A stretch of 64,000 nucleotides of DNA from Mycobacterium sp. KBS0706 (GCF_005938675.2 NZ_VCCH02000007.1:62001-126000), one strand, 5' to 3'; positions 52,268 to 61,524 are shown, counted from the stretch's first letter. Notes: generated by a model not told the origin, from the sequence alone. Made by a program: numbers and translations.

Positions 52268-52385
52268 GCCCCCTCACCCGAAATCGCTGCGCGATTTCGA
52301 CCTCTCCCCGAGGAGAGGTGAAAATCCCCTCTCCTCGGGGAGAGGGAGGGGCCCGGCGCGCAGCGACGGGAGGGTGAGGGGGAGA
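52268..52385. repeat. Mirror-image pair of palindromic repeats
   Basis: The left half (52268-52320) runs CCCCCTCACCC, an inner hairpin around AAATCGC/GCGATTT, then CCTCTCCCCGAGGAGAGG. The right half (52325-52385) is the same module inverted, ending GGGAGGGTGAGGGGG. It lies between the MFS gene and pyrE and matches the repeats that flank the DUF559 gene. Confidence 0.85.
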
Positions 52386-52393
52386 GCGGTTTC

Positions 52394-53095
52394 TCAGTCA
52401 GTGGGCATCTTGTCGATGCCGCCATGCGCGGCGGACCAGGAGACCGGGTCGTGCAGGAATTTCTCGACCTCGGCCAGCGTCTTCGGGTCGAAATGGTTGC
52501 CGGCCTTGCACACCTCCAGCACGTCCCACCAGGTGGCCAGCCCGTGCAGCTCGACCCCGATCGACTCGAAGAACTTCGGCGTGTCCTTGAAGATGCCGTA
52601 GTTGAAGACGACGAAGACGTGCTCCACCACCGCGCCGGCGTCGCGCAGCGCTTGGCAGAACTTGGCCTTGCTGCGGCCGTCGGTGTTCAGGTCCTCGACC
52701 AGCAGCACCCGCTGGCCCTCGGTCAGCACGCCTTCGATCTGGGCGTTGCGGCCGAAGCCCTTCGGCTTCTTGCGGACATACTGCATCGGCAGGGCCAGCC
52801 GGTCGGCGATCCAGGCGGCATAGGAGATGCCGGCGGTCTCGCCGCCCGCCACCGCGTCGATCTTCTCGAAGCCGATCTCGCTGAGGATCACCGAGGTGGC
52901 GAAATCCATCAGCACGCCGCGGATGCGGGGGAAGGAGATCAGCCGCCGCGTGTCGGTGTAGACCGGGCTGGCCCAGCCCGAGGTGAACTTGTAGGGCGTC
53001 TCGGCGTTGAAGCTGACGGCGCCGGCCTCGAGATAGGCCTGGGCGGTCAGGCGGGCGATGGTCTTGCGGTCGGGGAAGCTGGTCGAGAGGATCAT
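52394..53095 (-). CDS. pyrE: Orotate phosphoribosyltransferase
   Basis: A 233-residue type I phosphoribosyltransferase that makes OMP from orotate and PRPP in pyrimidine synthesis. The PRPP-binding loop is [14 protein letters not shown] (about residues 129-142), a variant of the classical VEDxxTTG form seen in alphaproteobacterial enzymes. [19 protein letters not shown] and [17 protein letters not shown] are the other landmarks. GGAG stands six bases before ATG 53095. It is divergent from pyrC with 115 bases between starts. Confidence 0.93.
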   Translation of the reverse strand: MILSTSFPDRKTIARLTAQAYLEAGAVSFNAETPYKFTSGWASPVYTDTRRLISFPRIRGVLMDFATSVILSEIGFEKIDAVAGGETAGISYAAWIADRLALPMQYVRKKPKGFGRNAQIEGVLTEGQRVLLVEDLNTDGRSKAKFCQALRDAGAVVEHVFVVFNYGIFKDTPKFFESIGVELHGLATWWDVLEVCKAGNHFDPKTLAEVEKFLHDPVSWSAAHGGIDKMPTD

Positions 53096-53144
53096 GGCAG
53101 GCTCCGGCGGATTTGGGCTGTCTTAGGACCGGGGCTGTCATCCG

Positions 53145-53158
53145 GCAAGCGCGCTTGC
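53145..53158. promoter_or_regulatory. Palindrome in the pyrE-pyrC promoter region
   Basis: GCAAGCGCGCTTGC is a perfect 14-bp palindrome midway between the divergent pyrE and pyrC starts. It could be a shared operator, or an early-transcript hairpin for pyrC. A smaller CGGTATTTCTACCG dyad follows immediately. Confidence 0.4.
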
Positions 53159-53210
53159 GGTATTTCTACCGCGTGGCCATGATCCGGCCGCCGCAGCAGG
53201 ACGCCCCGCC

Positions 53211-54254
53211 ATGACCGACCGCCTCACGATCCGCCGCCCCGACGACTGGCATCTGCATCTGCGCGACGGCGCCATGCTGCGCGCGGTGCTGCCGCACACG
53301 ACGGCGCATTTCGCCCGCGCCATCATCATGCCGAACCTGACGCCGCCGGTGGTGACCACCGTCGATGCCCGGGCCTATCGCGACCGCATCCAGGCGGCGC
53401 TGCCCGACGGCGCGCGCTTCACCCCGTTGATGACCGCCTATCTGACCGAGAGCACCGACCCCGACGATCTCGCCCGCGGCCAGGAAGAGGGCGTGCTGAC
53501 CGCGGTCAAGCTGTATCCCGCCGGGGCCACCACCAACTCGCATGGCGGAGTGCGCGACCTGGCCAAGGTCCGTCCGGTGCTGGAGCGGATGCAGGCGATC
53601 GGCCTGCCGCTCCTGGTGCATGGCGAGGTGGTGGATCCCGAGATCGACATCTTCGACCGCGAGGCGGTGTTCATCGAGCGCCACCTGCAGCCGATCCGCG
53701 CCGACTTCCCGGAGCTGCGGATCGTCATGGAGCATGTCACCACCCAGGATGGGGTCGATTTCGTGCTCGACCAGGGCGATGGCCGGGTCGGCGCCACGAT
53801 CACGCCGCAGCATCTGGTGCTGAACCGCAACGACCTCTTGGTCGGCGGGGTGCGGCCGCACTACTACTGCCTGCCGGTGGTCAAGCGCGAGCGCCACCGC
53901 CTGGCGCTGCGGGCGGCGGCGACCTCGGGCGACCCGCGCTTCTTCCTCGGCACCGATTCCGCGCCGCATCCGGTGCATGCGAAGGAGACGGCCTGCGGCT
54001 GCGCCGGCGTGTTCAACGCCCGGGTCGCGGTCGCCTGCTACGCCCAGGTGTTCGAGGAGGAGGACGCGCTGGACCGGTTCGAGGCCTTCGCGTCGCTGAA
54101 CGGTCCCGCCTTCTACGGCCTGCCGGTGAATGAGGACACCGTCACCCTGGTCCGCGGCGCCGAGGATCTGCCGGAACGGCTGCCGGTGCCGGGCGGCGAC
54201 GATGTCCATGTCTTCCGCGGCAAGGCGGTGCCGGGCTGGCGGGTCGAGGGCTGA
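53211..54254 (+). CDS. pyrC: Dihydroorotase
   Basis: A 347-residue zinc amidohydrolase that interconverts carbamoyl-aspartate and dihydroorotate. The metal motif is [11 protein letters not shown] (His at about residues 14 and 16), the carboxylated lysine lies in [14 protein letters not shown] (about residue 100), later histidines lie in LVHGEV and MEHVTT, and the catalytic Asp lies in LGTDSAPH. Length matches the E. coli-type (class II) enzyme. It is divergent from pyrE; the two genes supply successive steps of UMP synthesis apart from PyrD. Confidence 0.95.
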   Translation: MTDRLTIRRPDDWHLHLRDGAMLRAVLPHTTAHFARAIIMPNLTPPVVTTVDARAYRDRIQAALPDGARFTPLMTAYLTESTDPDDLARGQEEGVLTAVKLYPAGATTNSHGGVRDLAKVRPVLERMQAIGLPLLVHGEVVDPEIDIFDREAVFIERHLQPIRADFPELRIVMEHVTTQDGVDFVLDQGDGRVGATITPQHLVLNRNDLLVGGVRPHYYCLPVVKRERHRLALRAAATSGDPRFFLGTDSAPHPVHAKETACGCAGVFNARVAVACYAQVFEEEDALDRFEAFASLNGPAFYGLPVNEDTVTLVRGAEDLPERLPVPGGDDVHVFRGKAVPGWRVEG

Positions 54255-54263
54255 GCCAAGTCG

Positions 54264-54428
54264 TTACCTCGGCCAGATCTCCAGACCGACATCCTCCCGC
54301 AGGCTGTCGGGAAGCGTTTCGAAACGGTACGGCTTGCGGCGCGGCGTGGTTCGCCGGCTCGGTCGCAATGTCAGGAGGGCGCGCAGGCACGTCAGGCTGG
54401 TTATGCGCGCGGCAGCCAGAATGAACAT
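54264..54428 (-). CDS. Small basic DUF1127-like protein
   Basis: A 54-residue protein with a short hydrophobic N-terminus (MFILAAARITSLTCLRALL) and an Arg-rich middle. The ending ETLPDSLREDVGL resembles the LPDxxLRDIGL end of DUF1127 proteins. GAGG stands five bases before ATG 54428. DUF1127 proteins in alphaproteobacteria are linked to phosphate, carbon and RNA metabolism. A strong hairpin separates it from the DUF4242 gene upstream. It converges with pyrC, whose stop is nine bases away. Confidence 0.5.
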   Translation of the reverse strand: MFILAAARITSLTCLRALLTLRPSRRTTPRRKPYRFETLPDSLREDVGLEIWPR

Positions 54429-54445
54429 GATCGCCTCGCTAAAGA

Positions 54446-54477
54446 GGCCGGGCTGCAGCCGTTGCTGCAGCCCGGCC
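54446..54477 (-). terminator. Perfect 14-bp hairpin
   Basis: Arms at 54446-54459 and 54464-54477 pair perfectly around a four-base loop, 23 bases after the DUF4242 stop and 18 bases before the DUF1127-like start. It most likely terminates the DUF4242 transcript; partial read-through into the small gene is possible. Confidence 0.75.
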
Positions 54478-54500
54478 GAGACGCGGGGGCAGTCCGATCG

Positions 54501-54773
54501 CTAGAGGTGGAAATACGGGTCGAGCACGCGCACCTCGGTGATGCGCTCCACCGGCAGCCCGTTGCGGTTCGCCGCCTGGCGGATCGCTTCCGGCGAGGGC
54601 GCGTCGTAGATGCAATAGGTCCGCTTCTTGTCCGGGGTCACATAGGACTGAACCCAGGTGACCCCATCCCGGGCATTGTTGGCGATGACGGCGGCTGCCG
54701 TCTGCCGTCCCTGCTGGTCGGGGACCAGGCCGAGACCGTCGGAGAACTGGCGTTCGATCAGATAGCGTGGCAT
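54501..54773 (-). CDS. DUF4242 family protein
   Basis: A 90-residue protein starting MPRYLIERQF. It contains TWVQSYVTPDKKRTYCIYDA and the ending VLDPYFHL typical of DUF4242, a ferredoxin-like small fold; from memory a Streptomyces member (SCO4226) binds nickel. Start is ATG 54773 after GGGAGAG. It lies 88 bases downstream of the large LuxR-ATPase gene, same strand, and may be its target. The function is not established. Confidence 0.82.
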   Translation of the reverse strand: MPRYLIERQFSDGLGLVPDQQGRQTAAAVIANNARDGVTWVQSYVTPDKKRTYCIYDAPSPEAIRQAANRNGLPVERITEVRVLDPYFHL

Positions 54774-54860
54774 GGCGTTGTCTCTCCCTTGTGCGGTTCG
54801 GGACCGCTTCACCTCGCCACGTTATGTCCGGTGTGAATCCCGCGCATCGGGAGGGCCTCC

Positions 54861-57482
54861 CTATTTTGCAGCCGGCGCCTCCCCATGTTGCGGCAGCAAT
54901 TGCTGTTCCAGGGCGATGCGGGCGGCCTCGCCGCGCGTGCAGGCGCCGAGCTTGGCCAGCACCGACGAGACATGGTGATCGACGGTCTTGGGCGAGACAT
55001 GGAGCCGGGCGCCGATCTGGCCGTTGCTGAGCCCCTGGGTCAGGCACTCCAGGATCTCCAACTCGCGCGTGGTCAGGCCCAGCGGGTTCTGGCGCGTTGC
55101 GGCCCTGGGGCCGCGCGGCACCCGGCGCACGCCCTCGACGCGCATCCGCTGGCGCAGCGCCGCGGCCGCCGGGGCGGCGCCGAGCCGGTCGAAGATCTCG
55201 AGCGCCGCCAGCCTGGCCGGCATGTCGCCGTCAGCCAGCGCGCGCGCCTGCTCGTAGGGGCAGCCCAGCCGCTCCCAGGCCGCGGCAGCGCCCTGCCAGT
55301 CGCCTTTGACCTGCAGCAGGAAGGGACGGGCGGCCCAGCGCGGCGGATCGTTCCGGTCGCCGGCCCGCCAGCGCCAGAAGGAGAACTCGCCCGCATGCCA
55401 GCGGTGGCCGTGCCGGACCGCGAGGTCGTAGGCCGCCGCCGCTTCCGCCATGGTGCGCTCGGGCTGGTCGGCCAGCCAGGCGGCCTCGGCCCGAGCGGCG
55501 CGCGCCGGCGCCAGGCGCTGCAGCGTGTCGGTCTGCAGCACGAGGTCGAGCGCTTCGTCCAGCACCGCGGCCACGCCCGGATCGCCGCGCCGCGCCCGCA
55601 CCCGGCCGAGCGCAACGAGCGCCATGATGCGGCTGACCATGGCGACATGCGGGCCCTCGATCAGTGCCGTCGCGATCTCGGCGGCCTCGTCCCACCGGCC
55701 CTGATAGAGCCGGGTCAGGGCGAGCCAGGACCGCATGTAGTGGTTGGCATGGTCCAGGTCGCGCTCGGCGGTGTAGGCGATGCCGGAGGCGAGGTGAGCC
55801 TCGGCCTCGGCGAAGCGGTATTGCTCGCCGTAACAGGAACCGAGATCGGAATAGGATTGGCCGACCAGCGCATCCAGCCCGGCCTTCCGTGCCAAGGCAA
55901 GGCCACGCTCCAGATGCAGCCGGCCCCTTTCGTTGCCGAACACCAGCATGGCCGCGCCGAAGACGTTCTCCGCCGCGGCGACGGTGGCGTCGTCGCCGAG
56001 CCGCGTGGCCAGCTCGATCGCCTTGCGACCCCAGCGCACCGCCGGCCGGCGGTCGCGATGCAGCATCCGCAGATGCGCCTGGATCCGATAGGCATGGGCA
56101 AGCTGGCGGGTCGGCGGCATCGCCTCCAGCACCTCGATGGCGCGGCGGCTGGCCTCCTCGGCGGCGGCGTTCCGGCCGCTGCGGACCAGGGGCCAGGCCA
56201 GGGCGGCCAGGTTCTCGCCCTCCTTCAGCCGGTCACCGGCCCGGCGCCACAATGCGATGGCGTCGTCGCGCGCCCGGCAGGCCTCGGCGAGGTCGTCGAC
56301 GATGGCGCATTCCTCGGCATAGGCTTCGAGCAGCCTTGCGCGCTCGGTCGGTGCCCGGTCCGCGGCGAAGGCCAGGACGCGCCGGTACTGGCTGGCCGCC
56401 GCGCCATGGGCGCCGGCGGCCGCCGCAGCCCGCGCCGCAGCGGGGCCGAATTCGAGGACGGCCGGGCCATCGCCCGCGCCCTCGGCGAAATGCGCCAGCT
56501 GGGCCTGATCGCCGCGCCCGGCCTCCGCGGATTTGAGGCCGGCGAGCGCCGCCCGGCAGATCTCCCGCCGCCGGCCGGGATCGAGGCCGGCCAGCACGGC
56601 ATCCCGGACCAGCTCGTGCCGAAAGGCGACGCCGTTCTCGGCCGATGCCAGCAGCCCCGCGGCGAGACAGTCGGAGAGGCCGTCCACGGCGCCGCGCTGC
56701 GTCCGTTCGAGCATCGCGTGCTCGACCCGGCTGCCGATCACCGCGGTCGTCTCCAGCGTGGCCCGTGCGGCTGGTTGCAGCTTCGCCGCGCGCGCCAGCA
56801 CCGCATCATAGACCGTCTGCGGAACGCCCCGCCCGGCATGGGCCAGGACCTCGGCCAGGAAGAACGGATTGCCGCCGGTCTGCCGGTGCAGCGTGCGGGC
56901 TTCGAACGGCAGGTCGGCGATCAGCCGCCGCACGGCGTCGACCGTCAGGCTTCGCAGCTCGATGCGGCGGACGATCCGCGACATCGCCAGATCGCCGAGG
57001 AGCAGGCGCAGCGGGTGCTGGGCGCCCACCTCGTCGCCGCGATAGGTCAGGATGATCAGGACGGGGTTCTCGGCAATGCGGCGGCCGAGATATTTGATCA
57101 GGTCGAGCGTCGCCTCATCGGCCCAATGGACGTCCTCGACCAGCAGGATGACGGGCTGCGGCTGGCCGCGAAGCAGGTCGAGCATGGTGGAAAACAGGGC
57201 GGCGCGGGGCGCCTCGGCCTCGAGCTGGGCCAGCAGCCGCCCGCCGGTCTGGCGGGCGATGTCGTAGAGCGGGCCGAGCGGCGACGGGGTGAACAGCGAA
57301 TCGCACTGGCCCTTGAGCAGCCTGGCCGTCCGGCCGGCCGTGGCGATGAAGCGATCGACGAAGCTGGTCTTGCCGATGCCGGCCTCGCCGCTGACCAGCA
57401 CGATGCGGCCCTCGCCGGCCATCGCCTCCGCGAGGGCGATTGCCAGCGCCTGCAGCTCGTGGTCGCGTTCGAGCAGTTCCAT
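54861..57482 (-). CDS. LuxR-family ATPase regulator (LAL/MalT-like)
   Basis: An 873-residue regulator. Residues 1-150 form an AAA/STAND ATPase with Walker A VSGEAGIGKTSF (about 27-38) and Walker B PVILLVEDVHWAD. A long Ala-rich TPR-like middle follows. The C-terminal LuxR helix-turn-helix is LTTRELEILECLTQGLSNGQ with VSPKTVDHHVSSVLAKLG. Such LAL proteins are large ligand- and ATP-dependent activators. Start ATG 57482 places MELLERDHELQAL first, as is usual; an upstream ATG at 57578 adds a non-conserved leader. The 196 bases upstream to 57678 hold nothing I recognise. Confidence 0.88.
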   Translation of the reverse strand: MELLERDHELQALAIALAEAMAGEGRIVLVSGEAGIGKTSFVDRFIATAGRTARLLKGQCDSLFTPSPLGPLYDIARQTGGRLLAQLEAEAPRAALFSTMLDLLRGQPQPVILLVEDVHWADEATLDLIKYLGRRIAENPVLIILTYRGDEVGAQHPLRLLLGDLAMSRIVRRIELRSLTVDAVRRLIADLPFEARTLHRQTGGNPFFLAEVLAHAGRGVPQTVYDAVLARAAKLQPAARATLETTAVIGSRVEHAMLERTQRGAVDGLSDCLAAGLLASAENGVAFRHELVRDAVLAGLDPGRRREICRAALAGLKSAEAGRGDQAQLAHFAEGAGDGPAVLEFGPAAARAAAAAGAHGAAASQYRRVLAFAADRAPTERARLLEAYAEECAIVDDLAEACRARDDAIALWRRAGDRLKEGENLAALAWPLVRSGRNAAAEEASRRAIEVLEAMPPTRQLAHAYRIQAHLRMLHRDRRPAVRWGRKAIELATRLGDDATVAAAENVFGAAMLVFGNERGRLHLERGLALARKAGLDALVGQSYSDLGSCYGEQYRFAEAEAHLASGIAYTAERDLDHANHYMRSWLALTRLYQGRWDEAAEIATALIEGPHVAMVSRIMALVALGRVRARRGDPGVAAVLDEALDLVLQTDTLQRLAPARAARAEAAWLADQPERTMAEAAAAYDLAVRHGHRWHAGEFSFWRWRAGDRNDPPRWAARPFLLQVKGDWQGAAAAWERLGCPYEQARALADGDMPARLAALEIFDRLGAAPAAAALRQRMRVEGVRRVPRGPRAATRQNPLGLTTRELEILECLTQGLSNGQIGARLHVSPKTVDHHVSSVLAKLGACTRGEAARIALEQQLLPQHGEAPAAK

Positions 57483-57678
57483 GGGCAAGGCCCCGGTACG
57501 GGAATGGGCCACTGTGCCTGAACTTCTGGGCAGGATCACGTCGAAGGCGTGGGCGCCGCTGCCCTGATCGCAGGACAATCTTCCAGCGCCGGCCGATCCG
57601 GCATGGCCGGCCGCCCATTGTCGGAATCATGCCTCCCAAAGGGCGAAAAGTCCTCTCGGCAGGGTTGTGGTCTGGCCG

Positions 57679-58281
57679 TCAGAGACGTCGGAACACGATG
57701 CTCAGATTGTTCGCCGGCATTTCGGTGACGGCGGGTCCCGAAAAGCCAGCCGCATCGGCCAGGTTGGTCACGGCCTCCAACTCCCGCAGGCCCCAGGACG
57801 GATCGCGGCCGCGGAGGTCCCGGTCGAAGGCTTCGTTGCTCGGCGCCGTGGGGACGCCGGCGCGGCGATAGGGGCCATAAAGGTACAGCGGCGCGCCCGG
57901 CGGCAGGATGGCGGCGGCGCCGCGCATCAGCCCCTCGGTCGCGGCCCAGGGCGAGATGTGGATCATGTTGATGCACAGGACGGCGTCCGCCGTGGTCACC
58001 GGCCAGGGCGGCGAGGCCGCGTCCAGCGCCAAAGGCGGGCGCAGATTGGCCAGGCCGCTCTCCGCCGCCCAGGCCGCGATGCTCTGCCGCGCCTCCGGAT
58101 TGGGATCGGACGGCTGGAACACCAGCTCCGGCAGCGCCCGCGCGAAGTGCAGGACATGCTCGCCGGAGCCGCTGGCGATCTCCAGCACGGTGCCGGTCCG
58201 GGGCAGCACGCCGCGCAGCACGGCGAGGATCGGGTCCCGGTTGCGCGCCGCCGCGGGCGCCTGCTGGCGGTGGTCGGTCAT
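57679..58281 (-). CDS. DUF938 SAM-dependent methyltransferase-like protein
   Basis: A 200-residue protein of the DUF938 family. It has a SAM-binding motif I (VLEIASGSGEHVLHFARALP, about residues 34-53), then QPSDPNPEARQSIAAW, and the family-specific INMIHISPWAATEGLM and LYLYGPYRRAGVPTAPSNEA. The ATG overlaps the stop of the LysE gene by one base, so the genes are coupled. The substrate is unknown. Confidence 0.9.
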   Translation of the reverse strand: MTDHRQQAPAAARNRDPILAVLRGVLPRTGTVLEIASGSGEHVLHFARALPELVFQPSDPNPEARQSIAAWAAESGLANLRPPLALDAASPPWPVTTADAVLCINMIHISPWAATEGLMRGAAAILPPGAPLYLYGPYRRAGVPTAPSNEAFDRDLRGRDPSWGLRELEAVTNLADAAGFSGPAVTEMPANNLSIVFRRL

Positions 58282-58910
58282 CACGACCCAGCCGGCCGGC
58301 GGGCGGCGGCGAGCAGCAGGCCGAAGCCGATCATCAGTCCGCCGGAGATCCGGTTGAACCAGCGGAATGGACGGGCGCTGCGGAAGTACCGGCCGAGGCG
58401 GGCGCCGATCAGGGCGTAGATCGTGATCGCCACCCCCTCCAGCACCAGGAAGCTGGCGCCGAGCAGGGTGAAGCTGGCGGCGTAATCCTGCGGCACCACG
58501 AATTGCGGGAAGAAGGCGGTGAAGATCAGGATCGCCTTCGGGTTGCCGGCCGCGACCCAGAATTCCTGCCGGATCAGCGCGCCGAGCGGCTGGGGCGGCC
58601 CGGCCGCGGCCGGACCCGGCGCCGGGGCGTCGGCCCGCAGCAGCTTGATGCCGAGCCAGATCAGATAGGCGGCGCCCAGCCATTTCACCACCGCGAAGGC
58701 CAGCTCCGAGGCGGTGAGCAGCGTGCCGAGGCCGAGCCCGGCGATGGCGATCATGATGGCGAAGGCAACCAGCCGGCCCGAGGCGGCGGCCACGGCGCGC
58801 AGCGTGCCGTCGCGCGCGCCGTTCGACAGCGACAGCAGGTTGTTCGGCCCGAACGCCATGTTCAGCGCGAAGCAGGCGGGCAGGAAGAGAAGGTAGTCGT
58901 CGAGCGTCAT
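58281..58910 (-). CDS. LysE/RhtB-family amino acid exporter
   Basis: A 209-residue inner-membrane exporter with five or six membrane segments. The family signature ALNMAFGPNNLLSLSNGARD lies at about residues 15-34, and WVAAGNPKAILIFTAFFPQF sits in the middle. GGAGACC precedes ATG 58910. It exports amino acids or derivatives; the specificity is unknown. It is first in a two-gene unit with the DUF938 methyltransferase. Confidence 0.9.
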   Translation of the reverse strand: MTLDDYLLFLPACFALNMAFGPNNLLSLSNGARDGTLRAVAAASGRLVAFAIMIAIAGLGLGTLLTASELAFAVVKWLGAAYLIWLGIKLLRADAPAPGPAAAGPPQPLGALIRQEFWVAAGNPKAILIFTAFFPQFVVPQDYAASFTLLGASFLVLEGVAITIYALIGARLGRYFRSARPFRWFNRISGGLMIGFGLLLAAARRPAGS

Positions 58911-59121
58911 GGTCGGTCTCCGGCGGCACAGCCTGCCAGAGATCGGGGCGCGGCGGAACCGCCGGCAAAGCGGAGCGCGGCGACAGAATTCGATCGCATG
59001 ATGTGATAATTTTCGCAAAATGGATTCTATGAGATCGATGCGATATCATCTCCTATTCATTGATCTCTGGCCGAAATCATTGGCATACTCAGATTCCATC
59101 GAAGGATTTGAGAGAGGTTTC

Positions 59122-60015
59122 GTGCTGATCTCTTTCGACAAGGTCGCGATGCGGGCCTATCTCGGCGGGGTCGAGCCGGTGCTGTTCCGGCTGCGCAAGG
59201 AGCAGCGCCTGCGCATCTGGGGGCTGGGCGCCGCCGACCTGCCGGAGGCGGCGCTGCGGCTGCAGACCGAGGGCTGCTGCGGCGGGCATCTCTGCCACCA
59301 CATGGTGACGGCGCATCGCGACTATCTGGCGAAATACACGCGGCGCGGGCCGGACGGCGTCGCCCGGCTGTGGCAGGGCACGCCCTGCCTGCTCGACCTG
59401 ACCCCCTTCGCCGATGCCGAGGCCTATGAGAAGGAGATCCGGAAGCATTCCTTCGGCTACATCCTGCGCGAGACCCGCAAGGCCGCGAAGGCGGGCTACC
59501 GCTGCCGGATCTTCGACCGCTTCGCCCAGGGCGACGACATGCGCGATATCGAGGCGTCGAAGCTGTTCCGCTGCGGCGGGCCGGTGCCGCAGGCCTTCGT
59601 CCAGCGCTTCGGCCGCGGCAACGGCGTGAAGGGCGACCCGTGGCTCGACGCCGAATGCCCGGAGCATTGGGCGGTCGACTGGGGCGTGTTCATCGAGGAT
59701 GACGGGCGCGACCGGCTGGTCGGCACCATCGTGCTGCGCCGGATCGGCAACATCATCCGCATCGTCAGCTTCCTCGGCCATGCCGACCACCTGTCCTCGG
59801 GCGCGATGAAGCTGCTGTTCGTCGAGATCGCGCGCTGGCTGCTGCGCCGCGAGGACCCGCGGGTGCGGGGCGTGCGCTTCGTCCTCTACGGCGCCCTGGA
59901 GCAGGGCGGGCTGGGGTTGCTGCACTGGAAGCGTCGGCTGCTGGTCCGGCCCTTCGTCTTTGCCGACCCGGCGCCGGCCGGCCTCAGCCTGGCCGGTGGA
60001 ACACGCCGCGCATGA
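59122..60015 (+). CDS. Uncharacterised protein, possible GNAT-like fold
   Basis: A 297-residue protein that I do not recognise. It is rich in Arg and Leu and has a Cys/His cluster TEGCCGGHLCHHMV (about residues 50-63). A central segment HSFGYILRETRKAAKAGYRC and a later VGTIVLRRIGNIIRIVSFLG followed by AMKLLFVEIARWLLRR suggest a GNAT or FemAB-like fold. I choose GTG 59122 after AGAGAGG, because the upstream 100 bases are A+T-rich and non-coding in composition. It overlaps the convergent DUF1579-like gene by 32 bases. No operon partner is present. Confidence 0.7.
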   Translation: MLISFDKVAMRAYLGGVEPVLFRLRKEQRLRIWGLGAADLPEAALRLQTEGCCGGHLCHHMVTAHRDYLAKYTRRGPDGVARLWQGTPCLLDLTPFADAEAYEKEIRKHSFGYILRETRKAAKAGYRCRIFDRFAQGDDMRDIEASKLFRCGGPVPQAFVQRFGRGNGVKGDPWLDAECPEHWAVDWGVFIEDDGRDRLVGTIVLRRIGNIIRIVSFLGHADHLSSGAMKLLFVEIARWLLRREDPRVRGVRFVLYGALEQGGLGLLHWKRRLLVRPFVFADPAPAGLSLAGGTRRA

Positions 60016-60448
60016 CCGGGACGAAGCCGTCCTGCCCGGTCGGCCGGCTCTCGATCTCATGGGTGAAGCGATCCGGTCCGACAGTGAAGACCGATCGGCC
60101 GATCCCGCGTGGCGTATGCTTCTCCAGCACCAGCCGGTCGTCCTCCCAGGCTCCGCGCGATGGGGTCAGAGGCGGCCAGCCGTAGCTGTCGAACCAGAAC
60201 CAGACGATCTCCTCCGCCGCCGGGTCGACGGTCAGCACGCCATGCGCGTCGAAGCGATAGCCGCCCGACCGCTCCTCGCTGAAATCATGGATCAGCGCCA
60301 GGCCGGCGCGGTCGAAGCGGAACTCCCAGCGGCCGCGCGCCGGCCCACCCGGCCCCCAGGGATTGGAAAACACCTCCTCCTCGCCCTCCCAGGCGCCTTC
60401 GAGCCGGGCGAGCGATCGGTGCAGCGGGCCGGGGGGCAGGGATGTCAT
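59984..60448 (-). CDS. DUF1579-like protein
   Basis: A 154-residue protein with the lipocalin-like layout of DUF1579 and related families. It opens LARLEGAWEGEEEVFSNPWG, continues ARGRWEFRFDRAGLALIHDF and WFWFDSYGWPPLTPSRGAWE, and ends FVPVMRGVFHR. These proteins appear to be small beta-barrels of unknown function. It is divergent from an AraC gene with under 100 bases between starts, and may be controlled by it. Confidence 0.78.
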   Translation of the reverse strand: MTSLPPGPLHRSLARLEGAWEGEEEVFSNPWGPGGPARGRWEFRFDRAGLALIHDFSEERSGGYRFDAHGVLTVDPAAEEIVWFWFDSYGWPPLTPSRGAWEDDRLVLEKHTPRGIGRSVFTVGPDRFTHEIESRPTGQDGFVPVMRGVFHRPG

Positions 60449-60545
60449 CGGGAGCCTCGTTTCGGGGTCGGGTCCGCACCCTAGCCGTGCGTCTGATGGC
60501 GTGCTATCGGGAATAGGCCTCGCGATTGCTCATTCTGGCCACCCC

Positions 60546-61259
60546 GTGCCGATCGAGATCCGCCGCTTCCGCCATGACGGCCGCTTCGACAGCCCGATCC
60601 ATGCGCATGATCGCGGCCAACTTTTCGCCCTCGACCAGGGTCTCGCGCTGATCCGCAGCGGCGTCGGCGACTGGATCATGCCGTCCGGCCGGCTGTGCTG
60701 GATGCCGGCGGGCGTGCCGCATGGCGTGCTGACGCTGGGGCCGGTGGCCGGCACCAGCCTCTACGTCGATGCCGCCGGCCTGCCGCCGCGGCCGGCGGTG
60801 CTGCGGGCGCCGCCGCTGGCCCTCTCGCTGCTGGCCCGGATCGTCGAGGTCGAGGATCCCGGCCGCGGGGAGCGGCTGCTGGCGGTGCTGCTGGACGAGC
60901 TGGGCGCCGCGCCGGAGGAGCCGTTGCGCCTGCCGACGCCGCGCGATCCGCGGCTGCGCCGGATGACGGCGGCGCTGGCCGCCGACCCGGCCGATCGGCG
61001 CCGGCTCGACGACTGGGCGGCGGCGCTGGGCCTGCCGAAGCGCACCCTGGTGCGGCGCTTCAAGGCCGAGACGGGCCTGGGCTTCGTGCAGTGGCGGCAC
61101 CATGCCCGGCTGATTCGCGCTGCGGCGCTGCTCGGCGACGGCGCCTCGGTGACCGAGGCGGCGCTGACCGTCGGCTATGACAGCGTCAGCGCCTTCATCA
61201 CCCGCTTCCGCGCGGGCTTCGGCGTCACTCCGGGCCGGTTCGGCACCGATCGGGACTGA
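60546..61259 (+). CDS. AraC-family regulator with N-terminal cupin
   Basis: A regulator of about 237 residues. The N-terminal cupin-like domain begins IEIRRFRHDGRFDSPIHAHD. The C-terminal AraC double helix-turn-helix is LDDWAAALGLPKRTLVRRFK and ASVTEAALTVGYDSVSAFIT, ending FGVTPGRF. The start is uncertain: GTG 60546 is just before the conserved region, GTG 60501 is the alternative, and neither has a clear ribosome site. It is divergent from the DUF1579-like gene, the likely target. Confidence 0.85.
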   Translation: MPIEIRRFRHDGRFDSPIHAHDRGQLFALDQGLALIRSGVGDWIMPSGRLCWMPAGVPHGVLTLGPVAGTSLYVDAAGLPPRPAVLRAPPLALSLLARIVEVEDPGRGERLLAVLLDELGAAPEEPLRLPTPRDPRLRRMTAALAADPADRRRLDDWAAALGLPKRTLVRRFKAETGLGFVQWRHHARLIRAAALLGDGASVTEAALTVGYDSVSAFITRFRAGFGVTPGRFGTDRD

Positions 61260-61350
61260 CCGGTGCCGCAAATAAGGCGGGCCGTGACCCCGGATCGGCT
61301 CGGTGCCGCCATGTTTTGCCGGCTGAACTGGTGGGGCAACATGCCGGGGA

Positions 61351-61524
61351 ATGGCCTTGATGGATCGCGACGCTTCGATCGTATTGCAGAGAGACAGGGA
61401 CGATGAGGCTTCGGGCCTATCCCGGCCGGGACGGGCCAGCCGTTCTGCCGAGAACGAGGCGCGCATCGTCGCCCATCTGCGCGCGGTGCTGCTGGGCTGC
61501 GGCCGCTCGCCGGTCTGGAGCTAG
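61351..61524 (+). CDS. Possible small protein
   Basis: A 57-residue open frame preceded by GGGGA. It is charged at the N-terminus and ends HLRAVLLGCGRSPVWS. No homology comes to mind. It could be spurious; the composition is similar to coding sequence, but the ribosome site is very close to the ATG. The rest of the gap to 61672 contains the hairpin repeat at 61575. Confidence 0.25.
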   Translation: MALMDRDASIVLQRDRDDEASGLSRPGRASRSAENEARIVAHLRAVLLGCGRSPVWS

